NCBI GenBank assembly: GCA_964650485.1
Contig: CAZYTX010000009.1
Coordinates: 25,751 to 89,750 of the forward strand
Length of the DNA stretch: 64,000 bases
Source: CAZYTX01 sp964650485
GTDB lineage: Bacteria > RBG-13-61-14 > DATKZS01
Direction: 5' to 3'
Under the pieces are notes generated by a model, which was not told where the DNA came from, searched no databases, and was given only the letters and a program-made list of their open reading frames with translations. A program made the position numbers and the translations under genes. Within the stretch, counting starts at the first letter, position 1. Every line of letters begins with the position of its first letter. Shown here piece after piece: positions 41,880 through 50,813 of the stretch.

Positions 41880-41933
41880 CCCGCAGCCCGACCCCTGCGA
41901 AAATATTGTAGAGAATACAGACAGACGGTGCTT

Positions 41934-42152
41934 TCATCGCTCGGCCACGGGCCTGAGCTCGTAGATGCGGCCGTATTGCGAAGCCGATTCGAGGTCATCC
42001 CGGCGCAGGGCCTCCCGCACGTCATCCAGCTTGTAAGCATCCTCGACGCTCAGATAAGCAGACCAATCCCCCTCGTCCTCGATAAGAGATACATCCACCT
42101 CGGCCACGTATCTGCCTTCATGCACATACTTGGTTTTCTTTCGCCTCTTCAT
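41934..42152 (-). CDS. Small partner protein of a DUF4258-type pair
   Basis: A 72-residue protein: KRRKKTKYVHEGRYVAEVDV, then a DDEWSAYLS-like stretch (GDWSAYLSVEDAYKLDDVRE) and a helical tail. Small proteins with this pattern regularly follow DUF4258 genes and are suspected antitoxins. It overlaps the end of the truncated DUF4258 reading. Whether it is still functional without an intact partner is open. Confidence 0.6.
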   Translation of the reverse strand: MKRRKKTKYVHEGRYVAEVDVSLIEDEGDWSAYLSVEDAYKLDDVREALRRDDLESASQYGRIYELRPVAER

Positions 42153-42294
42153 TACTAACGCCTCCGAAGGAAACTCCTGCGATCAGCCCTCTTACGGTCA
42201 ATCCATCTTCGGAAAGTTCATCATATCCATGCTCGGATATTCGGACATCACCAGAGGATATCAGCGTGCGCACCTGTTCAAAGAACTCGCTCAA
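42118..42294 (-). pseudogene. Truncated DUF4258-like toxin gene
   Basis: From a TTG at 42294 the reading gives LSEFFEQVRTLISSGDVRIS, then EHGYDELSEDGLTVRGLIAGV, the N-terminal part of DUF4258 proteins. It then departs from the family and stops at 42118 after about 58 residues, where intact members continue for some 40 more with a basic, Trp-containing end. The missing part points to a deletion or frameshift. The longer ORF up to 42381 adds unrelated residues. Confidence 0.55.
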
Positions 42295-42475
42295 ATCACG
42301 ACCTCCGCTTCGAGAACATAATCGCCCTTTCAAACGACAATGATTACATAACCCGGATAAAACAGCAACCTGCAATTGCAAAAACTTGGACTAGTATATG
42401 GCAAGACAACCAAAATGCATGTATTATGGGAGGGTTGTATTGAATCCAATCGAGAGGGGACAGGGGTGAGAGGAC

Positions 42476-45325
42476 ATGGCCTCTGACAGGATCCTGGTTA
42501 AGGGCGCCAGGGAGCACAACTTAAAGAACATTGACGTTGAGATGCCCCGCAACAAGCTGGTGGTCATCACCGGCGTGTCCGGGTCGGGCAAGAGCTCGCT
42601 CGCCTTTGACACCATCTACGCCGAGGGACAGAGGCGCTACGTTGAGAGCCTCTCAGCCTATGCCCGGCAGTTCCTGGAGCTCATGGGCAAGCCCGACGTT
42701 GACACCATCGAGGGGCTTTCCCCGGCCATATCCATCGAGCAGCGGGCCGTGTCCAAGAACCCCCGCTCCACCGTGGCCACGGTCACCGAGGTCTACGACT
42801 ACCTGCGCCTGCTCTTCGCCAGGGTGGGTCGGCCCTTCTGCTACAAGTGCGGCCGGGAGATAAAAAGACAGACCGTGCAGCAGATGGTGGACCAGCTCAT
42901 GGGGCTGCCCGATGGGGCCCGCATAATCATACTCTCTCCCATTGTGAGGGACCGCAAGGGCGAGTATAAAAAGGAGCTCGACCGGCTGCGGCGGGACGGT
43001 TTCGTGCGGGTGCGGGTTGACGGCGAGCTTTTTGACCTGGGCGATGAGATCGAGCTCGACAAGAAGAAGAAGCACACCATCGAGGTGTTCGTGGACCGGC
43101 TTATTATCCGGCCGGGCAAGATCGAGCGCCGTCTTGCCGACTCTTTGGAGGTGGCCCTGAAGCTTGCAGACGGGATCGTCAAGGTCGAGCTGGCCGAAGA
43201 GGAGAGCGAGGTCATATTCTCCGAGCGCTTCTCCTGCCCCCGCTGCGGGGTGAGCTACCCCGAGATATCGCCCCGCATGTTCAGCTTCAACAGCCCATAC
43301 GGGGCATGCCCCGAGTGCGACGGGCTGGGAACAAAGATGTACTTCGACCCCGAAAGGATTGTGCCCGACCACGGCATGAGCCTCCGCGACGGCGCCATCC
43401 TCCCCTGGGAGCGCATGTCCCCTGACTACCATTTCCACCTGATCGAGAGCCTGGCCAGGCACTACAAGTTCAGCCTCAACACACCCTTCAAGAAGCTGCC
43501 CAAGAAGATAAGGGACCTGGTGCTGCACGGCTCCGGGGACGAGAGCATAAAGTTCACCAGGGAGAACGACCTGGAGACCTATCACAGCGTCCGCAAGCCA
43601 TTCGAGGGTGTCATACCCAACCTGGACCGCCGCTTCCACGAGACCTTGTCCGACATGGTGAGAGACGAGCTGCAAAAGTACATGTCAATCATGCCATGCC
43701 CCGAGTGCCAAGGGGCCAGGCTGCGCAAGGAGATGCTGAACGTGAAGGTCGACTCGCTGTCAATCTCAGAGGTGACCGCCATGTCCATCCGGGACGCGCT
43801 CGCCTGGGTGGATGGTCTCGGGTTCTCGGCCCGGGAGGAGCAGATCGCTGCCAAGATCGTGACCGAGCTAAAAAACAGGCTCGGCTTCATGAACAACGTG
43901 GGCCTCGAGTACCTCACCCTTGACCGGTCCTCGGCGACACTCTCCGGGGGAGAGGGGCAGAGGATCAGGCTGGCCACACAGATCGGCACCAGCCTCATGG
44001 GCGTGCTATACATCCTGGACGAGCCTTCAATCGGGCTCCACCTCCGCGACCACCATCGGCTGCTCGATAACCTGAAGAGGCTCCGCGACCTGGGAAATAC
44101 CGTGATCGTGGTCGAGCACGACGAGAGCACCATCCTGGAGGCGGACCAGGTGGTGGACATGGGACCCGGCGCCGGGAGGCTGGGAGGGCAGGTGGTTGCC
44201 CAGGGCACGCCCGCGGAAATAAAGAAAAGCAGGCAGTCCCTCACCGGGCTCTACCTCTCCGGCAAAAAGGAGATACCCGTGCCACCGAGAAAAAAGCCCT
44301 CCAAGAGCTGGGTGACCATAAAAGGGGCCCGGCACAACAACCTCAAAGACATCGAGGCCAGGTTCCCGCTGGGCCTGTTCACCTGCGTGACCGGGGTTTC
44401 AGGGTCCGGCAAGTCATCCCTGGTCATTGACACCCTGTACAAGGCCCTGGCCCAGAATTTCTACCGCTCCAGGGACCTGGCCGGCGAGCACGGTGGATTA
44501 TCCGGCATTAACAGGCTTGACCGGGTAATTGACATAGACCAGGCCCCGATCGGCCGCACTCCCCGCTCCAACCCCGCAACCTACACCGGTGTGTTCACGC
44601 CCATCAGGGAGCTGTTCGCAAAGCTGCCCGAATCAAGGCTCCGGGGATATAAGCCGGGCCGCTATTCCTTCAACGTCAAGGGCGGCAGGTGCGAGGCATG
44701 CGAGGGCGGCGGCATGATAAAGATCGAGATGCACTTTCTGCCCGACGTGTTCGTAAAGTGCGACGTGTGCCAGGGGGCCAGATACAACCGCGAGACCCTG
44801 GAGATTCGCTACAAGGGCAAGAACATCGCCCAGGTCCTGGACATGACCGTGAACGAGGCCATGGAGTTCCTCGGAAACGTGCCCCCGGTCCGCACCAAGC
44901 TCCAGACACTCATTGACGTGGGACTGGGCTACATCAAGCTGGGACAGAGCGCCACCACCCTCTCCGGGGGCGAGGCCCAGAGGATCAAGCTTTCCAAAGA
45001 GCTGTCAAAGCGCTCAACCGGAAACACCCTCTACATTCTGGACGAGCCCACCACCGGCATGCACTTCGACGATATCAACAAGCTGCTCGGGGTGCTGCGA
45101 AGGCTGGTCGAGCAGGGAAACACCGTGATAGTGATCGAGCACAACCCGGACGTGGTAAAGAGCGCCGACTGGATACTGGACCTGGGCCCCGAGGGCGGAG
45201 ACGAGGGAGGCCACATCGTGGCCCAGGGCTCGCCAGAGGATATAGCCCTGGTAAAAGAATCATACACCGGCGACTTCCTCGAGCACATGCTCGAGAGGCA
45301 CCGGAGAAAGGAGGCCGCGCTGTGA
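42476..45325 (+). CDS. uvrA: Excinuclease ABC subunit A
   Basis: Damage-recognition ATPase of nucleotide excision repair. The 949 residues include two ABC modules (GVSGSGKSSLAFDTIY near residue 31 and GVSGSGKSSLVIDTLY near 640, each with an LSGGE signature), and three zinc sites: CYKCGREI, CPRCGVSYPE with CPECDGLG, and CEACEGGGMIKIE with CDVCQG. The QTLIDVGLGYIKLGQSATTL block is the usual C-terminal hallmark. No LexA-type box was found upstream. The stop overlaps the next gene (GTGA). Confidence 0.97.
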   Translation: MASDRILVKGAREHNLKNIDVEMPRNKLVVITGVSGSGKSSLAFDTIYAEGQRRYVESLSAYARQFLELMGKPDVDTIEGLSPAISIEQRAVSKNPRSTVATVTEVYDYLRLLFARVGRPFCYKCGREIKRQTVQQMVDQLMGLPDGARIIILSPIVRDRKGEYKKELDRLRRDGFVRVRVDGELFDLGDEIELDKKKKHTIEVFVDRLIIRPGKIERRLADSLEVALKLADGIVKVELAEEESEVIFSERFSCPRCGVSYPEISPRMFSFNSPYGACPECDGLGTKMYFDPERIVPDHGMSLRDGAILPWERMSPDYHFHLIESLARHYKFSLNTPFKKLPKKIRDLVLHGSGDESIKFTRENDLETYHSVRKPFEGVIPNLDRRFHETLSDMVRDELQKYMSIMPCPECQGARLRKEMLNVKVDSLSISEVTAMSIRDALAWVDGLGFSAREEQIAAKIVTELKNRLGFMNNVGLEYLTLDRSSATLSGGEGQRIRLATQIGTSLMGVLYILDEPSIGLHLRDHHRLLDNLKRLRDLGNTVIVVEHDESTILEADQVVDMGPGAGRLGGQVVAQGTPAEIKKSRQSLTGLYLSGKKEIPVPPRKKPSKSWVTIKGARHNNLKDIEARFPLGLFTCVTGVSGSGKSSLVIDTLYKALAQNFYRSRDLAGEHGGLSGINRLDRVIDIDQAPIGRTPRSNPATYTGVFTPIRELFAKLPESRLRGYKPGRYSFNVKGGRCEACEGGGMIKIEMHFLPDVFVKCDVCQGARYNRETLEIRYKGKNIAQVLDMTVNEAMEFLGNVPPVRTKLQTLIDVGLGYIKLGQSATTLSGGEAQRIKLSKELSKRSTGNTLYILDEPTTGMHFDDINKLLGVLRRLVEQGNTVIVIEHNPDVVKSADWILDLGPEGGDEGGHIVAQGSPEDIALVKESYTGDFLEHMLERHRRKEAAL

Positions 45326-46287
45326 GCACGGACACAAGATCGAAGTTCGCCGGAGCGCTCCTCGGATGCGCAATAGGAGACGCACTGGGAGCGCCTTGCG
45401 AGGGGCTCCGCTCGGACCAGCTCGCGCGCATGGACGTAGCCGCCGGGTTCAGAAAGATACCGGGCTACCCGCTCGGCCAGTACACCGACGACACCCAGCT
45501 CACAATGGCACTGGCTGAGACCTACGCGGAAAAGGGCTGCTTCGACGGGGAACTCTTCGGAAAAAAGGTGGCCCGCCTGTGGGAGTCCAGGGAGATCGTG
45601 GGCGCCGGCGGTGCATGCTCCTTTGCAGCCCACAACCTCATAAACGGCATCTCCTGGAAACACTCGGGCGCGCCAGAGGGACAGGCGGGAAACGGATCGG
45701 CCATGCGGGCCTCACCGACAGGCCTGTTCCGCGCCCATGACACAAACCTCATGCTCCAGGAGAGCATGGACCACTCCAGAGTGACCCACAAGGACGTGCG
45801 CGCGGGGGCCGGCGCGGCCGCCGTGGCCTTTGCCGTGGCCTGGAACCTTAAAGGGAGTGACCCGGACCCGGAGAGGCTCTCGGCCGATTTGGCCGGGTTC
45901 ATAGGTCCCGTGCACGAGGAGTTCGCAGGCCACCTCCGCCGCATACCCGAATGGCTTGAGAAGGACCCGGCACAGGCCCTCACGGAGATGGCATGCGCAG
46001 GATGGATTGACCCGCCGCAGCCAATAGGCGCTGTCACCCCCTTTGTCATTCCCACGGTGCTGGTCTCCTTGTGGGCCTTCCTCCAGCACCCGGACGACTA
46101 TGCCAAGGCGGTGGAGAGGGTGATTAAGGCCGGAGGCGACGTGGACACCACGGGCGCCATCACCGGCGCCATCACCGGAGCAAGGGTGGGAGAAGAGGGG
46201 CTCCCCCGGGAGCTGCGTCGAACAGTGCTCGACTCTGAAGGCATCCGCGACCTTGCCAGGGCACTCCAAAGCGGCTGCACCGCATAA
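45322..46287 (+). CDS. ADP-ribosylglycohydrolase family protein
   Basis: Removes ADP-ribose from modified proteins or small molecules (DraG/ARH fold). The 321 residues carry the metal-binding motifs: GCAIGDALGAP, QYTDDTQLTMAL and the C-terminal GGDVDTTGAITGAITGARVG, with GNGSAMRASPTGL in the middle. It starts at GTG 45322 overlapping uvrA by 4 bp, so the two are co-translated; whether it has a repair role is unknown. Confidence 0.88.
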   Translation: MSTDTRSKFAGALLGCAIGDALGAPCEGLRSDQLARMDVAAGFRKIPGYPLGQYTDDTQLTMALAETYAEKGCFDGELFGKKVARLWESREIVGAGGACSFAAHNLINGISWKHSGAPEGQAGNGSAMRASPTGLFRAHDTNLMLQESMDHSRVTHKDVRAGAGAAAVAFAVAWNLKGSDPDPERLSADLAGFIGPVHEEFAGHLRRIPEWLEKDPAQALTEMACAGWIDPPQPIGAVTPFVIPTVLVSLWAFLQHPDDYAKAVERVIKAGGDVDTTGAITGAITGARVGEEGLPRELRRTVLDSEGIRDLARALQSGCTA

Positions 46288-46339
46288 AAGGTGAAGCCCG
46301 CGTTTCGCAAAAAGCACTAATTAGAAGGAGGACTTGCAG

Positions 46340-47698
46340 ATGAAATCAGGGCGAGCTTGTAGTTCTCTCCTCTTGTGCCTCCTGGCCCTTTCTGTATCCG
46401 CGGCCGGGTGCACCTTGAACATCGGCCTCAAGAAAGAGCCCGTGCCCCTTGACGCGGCCAAGGTCAGAGCCGAGCGCACGCCCGTGTACCGACACCAGGG
46501 CTGGATCATCGCCCGGGCCTCGCTGCACAACCACACCACCTTCTCGGACGGCCGCCGCACGGCCGGGGACCTGCTCGAGATGGCCAGGCTCCAGGGCATG
46601 GCCATACTGGCCTACACCGACCACCGGGAGGGCAAGCTGTGCGTGGGCAAGTCAAAGCTCTTGTGCGTGCAGACCGGCGGTGTGGAAAGTTACGGCTACG
46701 ATACATACCACCGGCGCCTTGCGGATATCCAAGCCGAGGCCCGGGACATGGACGTGATAGTGCTGAGAGGCGTGGAGGTGAGCCCGCCGTACATCTATAA
46801 CTACGGCAGGTTCCCCTGGCTGGTGCTGGGCGGCGGTTACAACCACTTCACCGTGTACGCGGTCGAGGACCCCTCCATACTAAAAAATATGCCGGCCAGG
46901 CGGGGCGTGCCGTTGAAGCCCGAGCCCGTCCCGGGCGCGGACCCCCTGCAGGGGTTCGTGGACTACATCGCGGACCACCACGGGATCGTGCACGCGGTGC
47001 ACGTGGAGTCGGACCAGGACGAATGGTTCGCCACCGTGCACATGGTCACGCCCCCGCCTGTCTACAACCTGCACCTCAGGCGGCTCACCGGCTTCGCCGT
47101 GCTTCCCTCTGCCTGGCACGAAAAGGCCGGCGGACCGGGCGGGCTGTGGGACACCGCGCTCATCGAGTACCTGGCCGGGATGCGGGAGAAGCCCCTGTGG
47201 GCATCCGCGGACGCTGACTACCACGGTCCGGGCGGAAGCCTGGCAAACGCCACCACACTTTTCTACATGAAAGAGTTCACCGAGGAGGAGGTGTACAAAT
47301 GCATGCGCCAGGGGAGGATGGTGGCCCTGCAGGGGGACGCGTTCCAGGACGTGTACGTGGCCGAGTGGTGGGTGGGCGACGGGGAGGAGCCTGAAAACCC
47401 GGTCATGCTCGGCAAAGAGGTCTCGCTCCGGGGGACACCCGAGATAAGGTTCGCACTTAGCAGACAGGTCCCCCGCACCAGGGCCCTGCTCATACGAAAC
47501 GGTATGGTGATACACGAGCAGGAAGGCTCGCAGCTTTCCTTCCGGGACAAAGAGCTGGGAAGGTCCAGGGAGCCGGCATTCTACCGGGTCGAGGTCCGGG
47601 GGCCGCGCGCGCAAAGGGGCGCCTGGAAGGGGCCAACCATGCCCCAGAGCGAGCTTTTCACAAACCCCCTGTTCGTGCGCTTCCACAGCGCTCATTGA
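46340..47698 (+). CDS. Exported PHP-domain phosphoesterase-like lipoprotein
   Basis: A 452-residue protein with a lipoprotein-type signal (LLLCLLALSVSAAGC) from ATG 46340, which has AGAAGGAGGA in front. Residues ~55-330 look like a PHP metallophosphoesterase: ASLHNHTTFSDG with the first His pair, ILAYTDHREG, RGVEVSP, DYIADHHGIVHAVH and WASADADYHG. The metal ligands seem complete. The C-terminal ~100 residues form an unassigned beta-rich domain. Substrate unknown; surface location is inferred from the lipobox. Confidence 0.78.
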   Translation: MKSGRACSSLLLCLLALSVSAAGCTLNIGLKKEPVPLDAAKVRAERTPVYRHQGWIIARASLHNHTTFSDGRRTAGDLLEMARLQGMAILAYTDHREGKLCVGKSKLLCVQTGGVESYGYDTYHRRLADIQAEARDMDVIVLRGVEVSPPYIYNYGRFPWLVLGGGYNHFTVYAVEDPSILKNMPARRGVPLKPEPVPGADPLQGFVDYIADHHGIVHAVHVESDQDEWFATVHMVTPPPVYNLHLRRLTGFAVLPSAWHEKAGGPGGLWDTALIEYLAGMREKPLWASADADYHGPGGSLANATTLFYMKEFTEEEVYKCMRQGRMVALQGDAFQDVYVAEWWVGDGEEPENPVMLGKEVSLRGTPEIRFALSRQVPRTRALLIRNGMVIHEQEGSQLSFRDKELGRSREPAFYRVEVRGPRAQRGAWKGPTMPQSELFTNPLFVRFHSAH

Positions 47699-47775
47699 GG
47701 CAATTGACGCAAGGGCGCAAAGGCACAACCAAGAAAAGAATGTTTCATCCCTTGCCTTAATCCAATCGAAACCCC

Positions 47776-47807
47776 CTTGAAAAAATTGCGGTCATGATTA
47801 CATATAT
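47776..47807 (+). promoter_or_regulatory. clpB: Weak heat-shock-like promoter candidate before clpB
   Basis: CTTGAAA (47776-47782) matches the -35 of heat-shock promoters, but CATATAT lies 18 bases later, longer than the usual spacing, and lacks the C-run. No CIRCE element was seen. Confidence 0.25.
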
Positions 47808-47852
47808 AAATGTAAAATCTATACAATTACAATGAGTAGGCAGGAGTAGAAA

Positions 47853-50450
47853 ATGATACGCATGGATAAAATGACCATTATGACCCAGGAGGCCCTGCAA
47901 AAGGCCCACTCCCTGGCAGGGGAGCACGACCACCAGCAGATAGACTTAGAGCACCTGCTGCTCGCCATGCTGGGCCAGGAAAAGAACGTAATAATCCCCG
48001 TGATACAGAAGCTGGGCACAAACGCCGAGCAGATAGCAAAACAGCTCGCGGACCGGCTGGCCAAGATGCCCAGGGTCCAGGGCATATCCTCGGACCAGGT
48101 ATACATGTCGCCCCGGCTGGGCCAGGCCCTGGAGGCCGCCCAGAAGGAGGCCGAGAGACTCCAGGACCAGTACCTCTCCACCGAGCACGTGCTCATAGCA
48201 GCATCCGAGGACAAGGGACCCGCGGGCGAGGTCCTGCGCGAGAACGGCGTGACCAAAGACCACATCTTCAAGGTGCTCCAGCAGATACGGGGCGGCCACA
48301 AGGTCACGGACCAGGCCCCGGAGAACAAGTACGAGGCCATCAAGCAGTATGCGCACGACCTTACCGACCTGGCCTCAAAGGGCAAGATGGACCCGGTGAT
48401 AGGACGCGACGAAGAGATCAGGAGGCTTATCCAGGTGCTCTCGCGCCGCACCAAGAACAACCCGGTGCTGCTGGGCGACCCCGGCACCGGAAAGACCGCC
48501 ATTGCCGAGGGACTGGCGCAGCGCATAATTGCAGGCGACGTGCCCGAGGGGCTGAAGAACAGGCGCGTGGTGGCCCTGGACATGGGGGCCTTGGTGGCCG
48601 GCACCAAGTACAGGGGCGAGTTCGAGGACCGGCTCAAGGCACTGATCCAGGAGGTGGTGGACGCATCGGGCCAGATCATACTGTTCATTGACGAGTTGCA
48701 CACCATCGTGGGCGCCGGCGCCGCGGAGGGTGCGGTGGACGCGTCCAACATGCTAAAGCCCCCCCTGGCAAGGGGCGAGCTGCGTTGCATCGGGGCCACC
48801 ACAGTGGACGAGTACAGGAAGCACGTGGAAAAGGACGCCGCCCTCGAGCGCAGGTTCCAGCCCGTGCTCATTGACGAGCCCAGCGTGGAGGAAACCGTGT
48901 CCATACTGCGAGGGCTCAAGGAGAAGTACGAGGTGCACCACGGGGTGCGCATCATCGACCGGGCTTTGGTCAGCGCCGCCACCCTCTCGCACAGGTACAT
49001 CACCGACCGGTTCCTCCCGGACAAGGCCATTGACCTGGTGGACGAGGCCGCCTCGAACCTGAGGATACAGATAGACTCGAAGCCCGCGGAGATTGACCAG
49101 CTCGAGCGCAGGAAGACACAGCTCGAGATCGAGCGCGAGGCCCTGAAAAAGGAGAAGGACGAGGCCAGCAAGGACCGGCTCGAAAAGATCGAGCGCGAGA
49201 TCGCCGAGGCGGAGGAAGAAGGCAACTCCTTGAAGGCGGTGTGGCAGCAGGAGAAGGAGGTTATCCAGTCCATACGCGAGCTGAAGGCGAAGATTGACGA
49301 GCTGCACGTGGAGGAGCAGCGCGCCGAGCGGGCCGCGGACCTGAACAAGGTGGCCGAGATCAGGCACGGCAGCATACCCGAGCTTGAGGCCCGGCTGGAA
49401 GACGAGCAGAGCAAGTTAAAGGAAATCCAGCAGGAGCGGGCCATGCTCAAGGAGGAGGTTGACGCCGAGGACGTGGCGGTGGTGGTTTCAAAGTGGACCG
49501 GCATACCCGTGTCCAGGATGATGGAGGGGGAGCTGCAGAAGCTCCTGCACATGGAAGAGAGATTGAGCAGGCGCGTGATCGGACAGGACCACGCTTTGAG
49601 AGCGGTCTCCGACGCTGTCAGGAGGGCGCGCTCGGGGATCGCGGACCCCAACATGCCGGTGGGCTCGTTCATTTTCCTCGGACCCACCGGGGTGGGGAAG
49701 ACCGAGACCGCGAGGGCCTTGGCAGAGTTCCTCTTCGACGACGAGAACAACATGGTGCGCATAGACATGTCCGAGTTCATGGAGCGGCACTCGGTAGCCA
49801 GGCTCATCGGGGCGCCCCCGGGGTACGTGGGCTTCGAGCAGGGCGGCTACCTTACCGAGGCGGTGCGCAGGAAGCCGTACTCGGTGATACTGTTCGACGA
49901 GGTCGAGAAGGCCCACTCAGACGTGTTCAGCATACTGCTCCAGATACTGGACGACGGCAGGCTTACCGACGGCAAGGGCAAGACCGTGGACTTTCGCAAC
50001 ACCGTCATCATCATGACATCCAACATCGGCACCGACCTCATACAGACCGTGGACGAGCACACGGTTGACAGGGTGCGCGACCAGGTCATGGAGCAGATGA
50101 GGAGCTACTTCAAGCCCGAGTTCTTAAACAGGATTGACGACATCATCATCTTCGCCTCGCTCTCCTTCGAGCAGATAAAGAAAATCGTGGAGATACAGGT
50201 GGGATGGCTCAGGAAGAGGCTGGAGGACAGGAACCTCGGCATCGAGCTCACCGAGGCCGCCATGGAGCGCCTGGCCAAAACCGGCTTCGACCCACAGTTC
50301 GGGGCCAGGCCGCTGAAAAGGGCCATACAGCGCGAGGTCCAGGACCCCCTGGCAAAGGCCATACTCGAAGGAAGGTTCAAGGACGGAGACACCGTGGTGG
50401 TGGACGCGCCCGAGTCGGGGGAGGGCATAACATTCAGCAGGGCGGCGTGA
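47853..50450 (+). CDS. clpB: ATP-dependent disaggregase ClpB
   Basis: Hexameric Hsp100 that extracts proteins from aggregates. The 865 residues contain the Clp N domain (1-~145), NBD1 with Walker A GDPGTGKTAIAEGLA near 208 and LFIDELHTIVGAGAAEG, the coiled-coil middle domain (~405-530) that defines ClpB over ClpA/C, and NBD2 with GPTGVGKTETARALAEFLF near 610. The pore loop YRGEFEDRLK and C-terminal FGARPLKRAIQREVQDPLA are intact. It is a single-gene unit; a weak heat-shock-like promoter precedes it. Confidence 0.97.
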   Translation: MIRMDKMTIMTQEALQKAHSLAGEHDHQQIDLEHLLLAMLGQEKNVIIPVIQKLGTNAEQIAKQLADRLAKMPRVQGISSDQVYMSPRLGQALEAAQKEAERLQDQYLSTEHVLIAASEDKGPAGEVLRENGVTKDHIFKVLQQIRGGHKVTDQAPENKYEAIKQYAHDLTDLASKGKMDPVIGRDEEIRRLIQVLSRRTKNNPVLLGDPGTGKTAIAEGLAQRIIAGDVPEGLKNRRVVALDMGALVAGTKYRGEFEDRLKALIQEVVDASGQIILFIDELHTIVGAGAAEGAVDASNMLKPPLARGELRCIGATTVDEYRKHVEKDAALERRFQPVLIDEPSVEETVSILRGLKEKYEVHHGVRIIDRALVSAATLSHRYITDRFLPDKAIDLVDEAASNLRIQIDSKPAEIDQLERRKTQLEIEREALKKEKDEASKDRLEKIEREIAEAEEEGNSLKAVWQQEKEVIQSIRELKAKIDELHVEEQRAERAADLNKVAEIRHGSIPELEARLEDEQSKLKEIQQERAMLKEEVDAEDVAVVVSKWTGIPVSRMMEGELQKLLHMEERLSRRVIGQDHALRAVSDAVRRARSGIADPNMPVGSFIFLGPTGVGKTETARALAEFLFDDENNMVRIDMSEFMERHSVARLIGAPPGYVGFEQGGYLTEAVRRKPYSVILFDEVEKAHSDVFSILLQILDDGRLTDGKGKTVDFRNTVIIMTSNIGTDLIQTVDEHTVDRVRDQVMEQMRSYFKPEFLNRIDDIIIFASLSFEQIKKIVEIQVGWLRKRLEDRNLGIELTEAAMERLAKTGFDPQFGARPLKRAIQREVQDPLAKAILEGRFKDGDTVVVDAPESGEGITFSRAA

Positions 50451-50561
50451 GGCAAAATAACTTTTTGTTTCACGCATCGGCATGGGCTTTGGCCGAGGGC
50501 GGAAGGCTTCGGCGTGAGCTCAGCCGAACGGCGCGAAGACGCAGAGCAAAATCCGGGTACC

Positions 50562-50685
50562 GGGTAGCCCACATTGCTATGTGGACGCCGGAAGCCAAAG
50601 GCTGGCTACGCTCAGGCGCAGGATAAATATAACAGATGGCATGGGAAGAGCAGGCGCGCACATAGCAAAGCTATGTGCGCTACCC
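50562..50685 (+). repeat. GTAG-type REP pair (BIME), copy A
   Basis: Begins GGTAGCCCACATTGCTATGTGG and ends CACATAGCAAAGCTATGTGC then GCTACC, so two hairpins each carrying a GTAG (CTAC on the far side) face each other as inverted repeats. A third GTAG hairpin (AGCCAAAGGCTGGCTAC) sits inside. The core GGCGCAGGATAAATATAACA is shared with copy B at 61954-62119, which lies in the opposite orientation. Confidence 0.75.
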
Positions 50686-50775
50686 CGATTTCTAAATTTG
50701 CAAACGATAAGTTGAATCACTTATTTATGGCCAGCCTTAAAGTAGACAGCCTCCCCCGAGGTCCGCTGTCCTTCC

Positions 50776-50804
50776 TTGACACCCAGCGCACACTTGCATA
50801 CATT
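50776..50804 (+). promoter_or_regulatory. rtcB promoter, nearly leaderless
   Basis: Perfect TTGACA (50776-50781), 17-base spacer and TACATT (50799-50804). Transcription should begin near 50811, only about three bases before the GTG start at 50814. Confidence 0.6.
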
Positions 50805-50813
50805 TAAGGCGCC

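Larger units (their letters stand above)
50451..50813. other. Intergenic region holding a REP/BIME element and the rtcB promoter
   Basis: No gene seen. It holds the repeat at 50562-50685 and the promoter at 50776-50804. The first ~100 bases after clpB carry nothing recognisable. Confidence 0.5.

Noticed and set aside
47776..47807. Firm heat-shock promoter for clpB
   Set aside because: The -35 is good but spacing and the -10 differ from consensus, so it is kept only as a weak candidate.
47819..49807. 662-residue minus-strand reading opposite clpB
   Set aside because: Serine-rich shadow of ClpB with no recognisable domain.
50451..50813. CRISPR array, suggested by repeated hairpins
   Set aside because: There is one inverted pair with a GTAG mark and no regularly spaced direct repeats or cas genes; REP/BIME fits.
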